From Bacteroidales bacterium (GTDB lineage Bacteria; Bacteroidota; Bacteroidia; Bacteroidales; UBA932), in the NCBI GenBank assembly GCA_024695285.1, contig JAILIM010000010.1, positions 1 to 37,289 of the forward strand: DNA of 37,289 nucleotides, given 5' to 3'. The position numbers were made by a program, and so were the translations under genes. This document shows, piece after piece, positions 34,869 through 37,289 of this stretch (position 1 is the stretch's first letter; every line of letters begins with the position of its first letter). Below the pieces are notes generated by a model. That model had not been told where the DNA came from. It did not search any database and saw only the letters and a program-made list of their open reading frames with translations.

Positions 34869-36243
34869 TGAGCGGATATTTGAAAATGTTGATACGGCGG
34901 GGCGGCGAACTGCCGGCGTCCTTGCTGGCAAAGCCCAGATACAGCACCCCGTCCTTCACCTTTATGCCTTCGGGCTCAAAATAGCCCAGATCGGTAAGCC
35001 CCTGTGATGCAAGCAGTTTCAGGTCGGAAACCCAGGGCACGGATACGGTGGCGAGCGTCTTGCCGGCGGAACTGATCAGGTAGGCCGTAGCCCAGTTCTT
35101 ATTCGTGCCGGCCGCCACCTCGTCGGCCTCTGCCCCGTCGCCCCGCAGGAACCATATCTTGCCGTGGTGCCAGTCGTAGCCCTGCGGCACGTTGTTGAAT
35201 GGCATCTGGAAACGGAGAACAGGAGCAAGATTTGACAGATTGCAAGCCCGCACAGCAGGTTTCAACGTGACGGCAGGATTCCCGTAACTTATCGGAGCCG
35301 ACAGCACCAACGACTCCTTTGGCGCAGACTTAAGTTCCTCTATGCCATACACATAGAACCATGCCGTCCCTTTAGCGTCCCGGCACCATATACCTACTGT
35401 GCCGTTGTCCTTGTCGTAGGCCGCAATCATACGTTTCATCCCGGGCAGCATGTAGTTGTCCGTGCTCTCCGAGGGTATCATAGTCACTCCGGAACGGAAG
35501 CGCACCCGGGACAGCACCTGAGAATCCGTGTAGCGATTGGTCTGTCCCGACTCCAGGGTGCCGTAGTTGGAAGTCCAGAGCCAGTCCCCGTCGGTGCAGC
35601 GCTCCACGAACATATTGTCGCCGTGGCCGAAATACTTGAGATGCATATACTCCTGCGGATCCTGGTCGTGGACGGGCTTGCGGGTGTAGGTGAGCGTGTG
35701 CGGGCTCCCGCACACCTGGCAGGCATACATACAGTCATCGAAAAAGTCCCAGGACTGCACGACAGACTTGTAGTAGATCGTGTGGCCGCAGCTGAACTGC
35801 AGTGAGGCATCATAGGCGCGCTTGATCTGTGACAGGTTTACCACCCATATCTTACGCTCGGCTGTGATGCCGGAATCCACCTCCGTGGCCGTGATTACGG
35901 TACATCCCGGCTCCCGTGCAGTAACCTGCCCCTGGCTGTTGATGAAAGCGACGACGGAATTGGATGACTTGTACAGTATCTTGTATTCCTTTGATGGGTC
36001 GTATGCACTGCCCCCGGCCTTGCAGTCCAGCCGGGCCGTCTCCCCGGGATACAGGTCCAGATAGGGGTCCGTGAAAGCAAGGGTAAGCTCTTTCTCCGGC
36101 TCGGGCTCCGGCTCCGGTGCAGGTACGGGGTCGGGATCAGGCTGCGTCTGTGCCGGCCCGTCCGGCTCCTCCGGGCCCGCATCGGGCCCGCATCCCGGCA
36201 GCAGCAACGCCGCAGCAACTATGCACGCCAGCAGTTTCTTCAT
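34861..36243 (-). CDS. Lipoprotein with Ig-like (BIG2-type) domain and a C-terminal beta domain of unknown role
   Basis: ATG 36241-36243 (MKKLLACIVAAALLLPGC, Cys18) gives 460 residues. A Pro/Glu/Asp linker (PDPDPVPAPEPEPEPEKE) is followed by a BIG2-like domain (~60-140) with SSNSVVAFINSQGQVTARE and GCTVITATEVDSG. The remaining ~310 residues look like a beta-propeller; the C-terminal EPEGIKVKDGVLYLGF resembles proteins annotated as teichoic acid biosynthesis protein C or helveticin-J-like, but this is tentative. Cysteines near C-M-Y-A-C-Q-V-C-G could bind metal. The start overlaps the exoA stop by ATGA. The link to its neighbours is not obvious. Confidence 0.75.
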   Translation of the reverse strand: MKKLLACIVAAALLLPGCGPDAGPEEPDGPAQTQPDPDPVPAPEPEPEPEKELTLAFTDPYLDLYPGETARLDCKAGGSAYDPSKEYKILYKSSNSVVAFINSQGQVTAREPGCTVITATEVDSGITAERKIWVVNLSQIKRAYDASLQFSCGHTIYYKSVVQSWDFFDDCMYACQVCGSPHTLTYTRKPVHDQDPQEYMHLKYFGHGDNMFVERCTDGDWLWTSNYGTLESGQTNRYTDSQVLSRVRFRSGVTMIPSESTDNYMLPGMKRMIAAYDKDNGTVGIWCRDAKGTAWFYVYGIEELKSAPKESLVLSAPISYGNPAVTLKPAVRACNLSNLAPVLRFQMPFNNVPQGYDWHHGKIWFLRGDGAEADEVAAGTNKNWATAYLISSAGKTLATVSVPWVSDLKLLASQGLTDLGYFEPEGIKVKDGVLYLGFASKDAGSSPPRRINIFKYPLND

Positions 36244-36989
36244 CCCAGCACCAGCTCCACCGGGCAGTGGTCGGAGCCGTAGATCTCGTTGTGGATATCG
36301 GTGGACTCGATGCGGTCGCGAAGGCCGTCGGACACGAGGAAGTAGTCGATGCGCCACCCCACGTTCCGCTCACGTGCCGCCATACGGTAGGACCACCATG
36401 AATATTTGGCTTCATCCGGATGCTGGAAGCGCCAGCTGTCGGTGAAGCCGGCGGCAAGCAGTTCCGTCATTTTCGCCCGCTCCTCGTCGGAGAAGCCGGC
36501 GTTGAAGTGGTTGGTGTCGGGGTTCTTCAGGTCGATTTCCTCGTGGGCCACGTTCATGTCGCCGCAGACCACCACACCCTTGCGCTCCTTAAGCCCGCAC
36601 AGGAACGAGCGGAAGGCATCTTCCCACTGCATCCTGTACGGCAGGCGGCGCAGGCCGTCCTGGGAATTGGGGGTGTAGACGTTCACCAGATAGAAATCGG
36701 GCATCTCGAGCGTGACCACGCGCCCTTCGGTGTCGTGGTCTTCGACTCCGATGCCGTACATGGCCCGGAGCGGCTCCTCACGGGTGTAGATGCAGGTACC
36801 GGAATACCCCTTCTTCTCGGCGTAGTTCCAGTATGAGGTATATCCGGGGAACTCCAGATCGATCTGCCCCGCCTGCAGCTTGGTCTCCTGCAAGCAGAGA
36901 AAGTCGGCGTCCAGTTCCACGAAAATGTCGGCGAAGCCCTTGCCCGCCACGGCACGCAGGCCGTTCACGTTCCAGCTGATGAATTTCAT
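36240..36989 (-). CDS. xth: Exodeoxyribonuclease III / AP endonuclease
   Basis: ATG 36987-36989 (MKFISWNVNGLRA) gives 249 residues, normal for the family; the frame is open further upstream but that part belongs to a FISUMP remnant region. Catalytic motifs are CLQETKLQ (E35), CGDMNVAHEEIDL, WRIDYFLVS and the end GSDHCPVEL. It repairs abasic sites and trims 3' ends. It starts a four-gene overlapping operon. Confidence 0.96.
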   Translation of the reverse strand: MKFISWNVNGLRAVAGKGFADIFVELDADFLCLQETKLQAGQIDLEFPGYTSYWNYAEKKGYSGTCIYTREEPLRAMYGIGVEDHDTEGRVVTLEMPDFYLVNVYTPNSQDGLRRLPYRMQWEDAFRSFLCGLKERKGVVVCGDMNVAHEEIDLKNPDTNHFNAGFSDEERAKMTELLAAGFTDSWRFQHPDEAKYSWWSYRMAARERNVGWRIDYFLVSDGLRDRIESTDIHNEIYGSDHCPVELVLG

Positions 36990-36994
36990 GGCTG

Positions 36995-37025
36995 TAAAGA
37001 TACAGTATTTTCGGCAAGGGGCAAA
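36995..37025 (-). promoter_or_regulatory. Promoter of the exodeoxyribonuclease operon
   Basis: On the minus strand TTTG (complement of 37022-37025) is followed after 19 bases by TATCTTTA (complement of 36995-37002), one base off the -7 consensus. The ATG lies 5 bases beyond, so the transcript would be leaderless or nearly so. Confidence 0.65.
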
Positions 37026-37027
37026 CC

Positions 37028-37156
37028 TTATTTTTTGACGGGACGGACTGAGAATCCGAAGTAACGTTCGCCAAGCCCCTGCAGAAGGGAACCTTGTGCC
37101 GTTGTAATCATCAGTCTTTTTCCAAGAGCAATAGTCGAAGAGTTCGCCCCCTTTTG
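37028..37156 (-). pseudogene. Remnant of the C-terminus of a FISUMP-domain protein
   Basis: A 42-codon open stretch without a start ends in ERYFGFSVRPVKK and a TAA (37028-37030). This is the hallmark C-terminus of Fibrobacter succinogenes major paralogous domain proteins (RYYGFSVRPV), and N-S-S-T near its beginning also fits. A stop codon at 37157-37159, inside a dispersed repeat, cuts it off. Nothing of the rest of the protein is visible, so it looks like a truncated relic. Confidence 0.65.
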
Positions 37157-37181
37157 TCATTCTGAGCGCAGCGAAGAATCT
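37156..37181. repeat. Dispersed repeat-like sequence GTCATTCTGAGCGCAGCGAA...
   Basis: The 26-base stretch has imperfect dyad symmetry (ATTCT at 37159-37163 with AGAAT at 37175-37179). From memory, near-identical sequences occur as scattered intergenic repeats in many unrelated bacterial assemblies. It sits exactly at the breakpoint of the FISUMP remnant. Confidence 0.55.
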
Positions 37182-37186
37182 GTACC

Positions 37187-37288
37187 TTACTCCGTCTTGC
37201 CGTTCAAAGAGTAAATGTAAGCCTTTCCGAAAACCGTCTCCGGCGTTGTGCCGCGGTAGTTCATCAGCTGGCCGTGGATGATAACGTC
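37187..37288 (-). CDS. C-terminal end of a protein, possibly an OB-fold lipoprotein (partial)
   Basis: Thirty-three codons read in from the right edge and end at TAA (37187-37189): DVIIHGQLMNYRG, TPETVFGKAYIYSLNG, KTE. The pattern G-x-L-x-N-Y-x-G-x-T-P-E with a following Y-I-Y-S-L-N-G resembles the C-terminus of OB-fold-like domains in Bacteroidota surface lipoproteins. The start lies outside the window, so the identification is weak. Confidence 0.5.
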   Translation of the reverse strand, partial: DVIIHGQLMNYRGTTPETVFGKAYIYSLNGKTE

Positions 37289-37289
37289 G

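Noticed and set aside
37032..37160. Extension of the exodeoxyribonuclease frame upstream of MKFISWNVNG
   Set aside because: Family members start at MKFISWN; the extension crosses a good promoter and reads a FISUMP relic out of frame.

Overview
This window comes from a high-G+C member of the Bacteroidota, most likely order Bacteroidales. Supporting signs are a SusC/SusD pair with an STN-containing SusC, an ECF sigma factor with a FecR-type anti-sigma protein, many fimbrillin-like lipoproteins, promoters of the TTTG-N19-TAnnTTTG type, and little use of Shine-Dalgarno sites. Family or genus cannot be fixed from the sequence; an uncultured gut-type lineage is plausible.

Layout. (1) 1-1690: the 3' end of rpoC and a strong terminator. 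(2) 1685-4322, minus strand: an ECF sigma factor followed by a secreted metallo-beta-lactamase-fold (MBL) lipoprotein. (3) 4395-17731, plus strand, tightly packed: FecR anti-sigma, SusC, SusD, a fimbrillin-type lipoprotein, two MBL proteins, a 45-residue peptide and a fimbrillin/GLUG-repeat lipoprotein. (4) 17858-26834, plus strand: a three-part fusion (fimbrillin, FISUMP, MBL), a 40-residue peptide, another fusion (fimbrillin, FISUMP, SGNH hydrolase), a 44-residue peptide and a second GLUG-repeat lipoprotein. (5) 26908-28041: a REP-associated tyrosine transposase with hairpins on both sides; one hairpin type recurs at 17739. (6) 28090-30256: a heptamer repeat array, a near-consensus promoter and a fifth MBL lipoprotein. 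(7) 30317-33702: SPFH protein, exported metallophosphoesterase and FAD-dependent oxidoreductase lipoprotein. (8) 33727-36989, minus strand: exodeoxyribonuclease III, an Ig-like lipoprotein and a two-gene chromate-transporter pair, all overlapping. (9) The right end holds a FISUMP remnant, a dispersed repeat and the tail of another gene.

How the parts may work together. Regions 2-4 and 6 look like one accessory surface system. A TonB-dependent SusC with an STN domain would signal through FecR to the divergent sigma factor, and SusD and the other lipoproteins would sit on the cell surface. The locus has the importer and regulation of a polysaccharide utilisation locus but no recognisable glycosidase, lyase, sulfatase or peptidase. 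The only candidate enzymes are five exported MBL proteins that resemble the ComEC C-terminal domain, plus one SGNH hydrolase. Three related short peptides, each immediately upstream of a surface lipoprotein gene, are the least explained part. The substrate is unknown.
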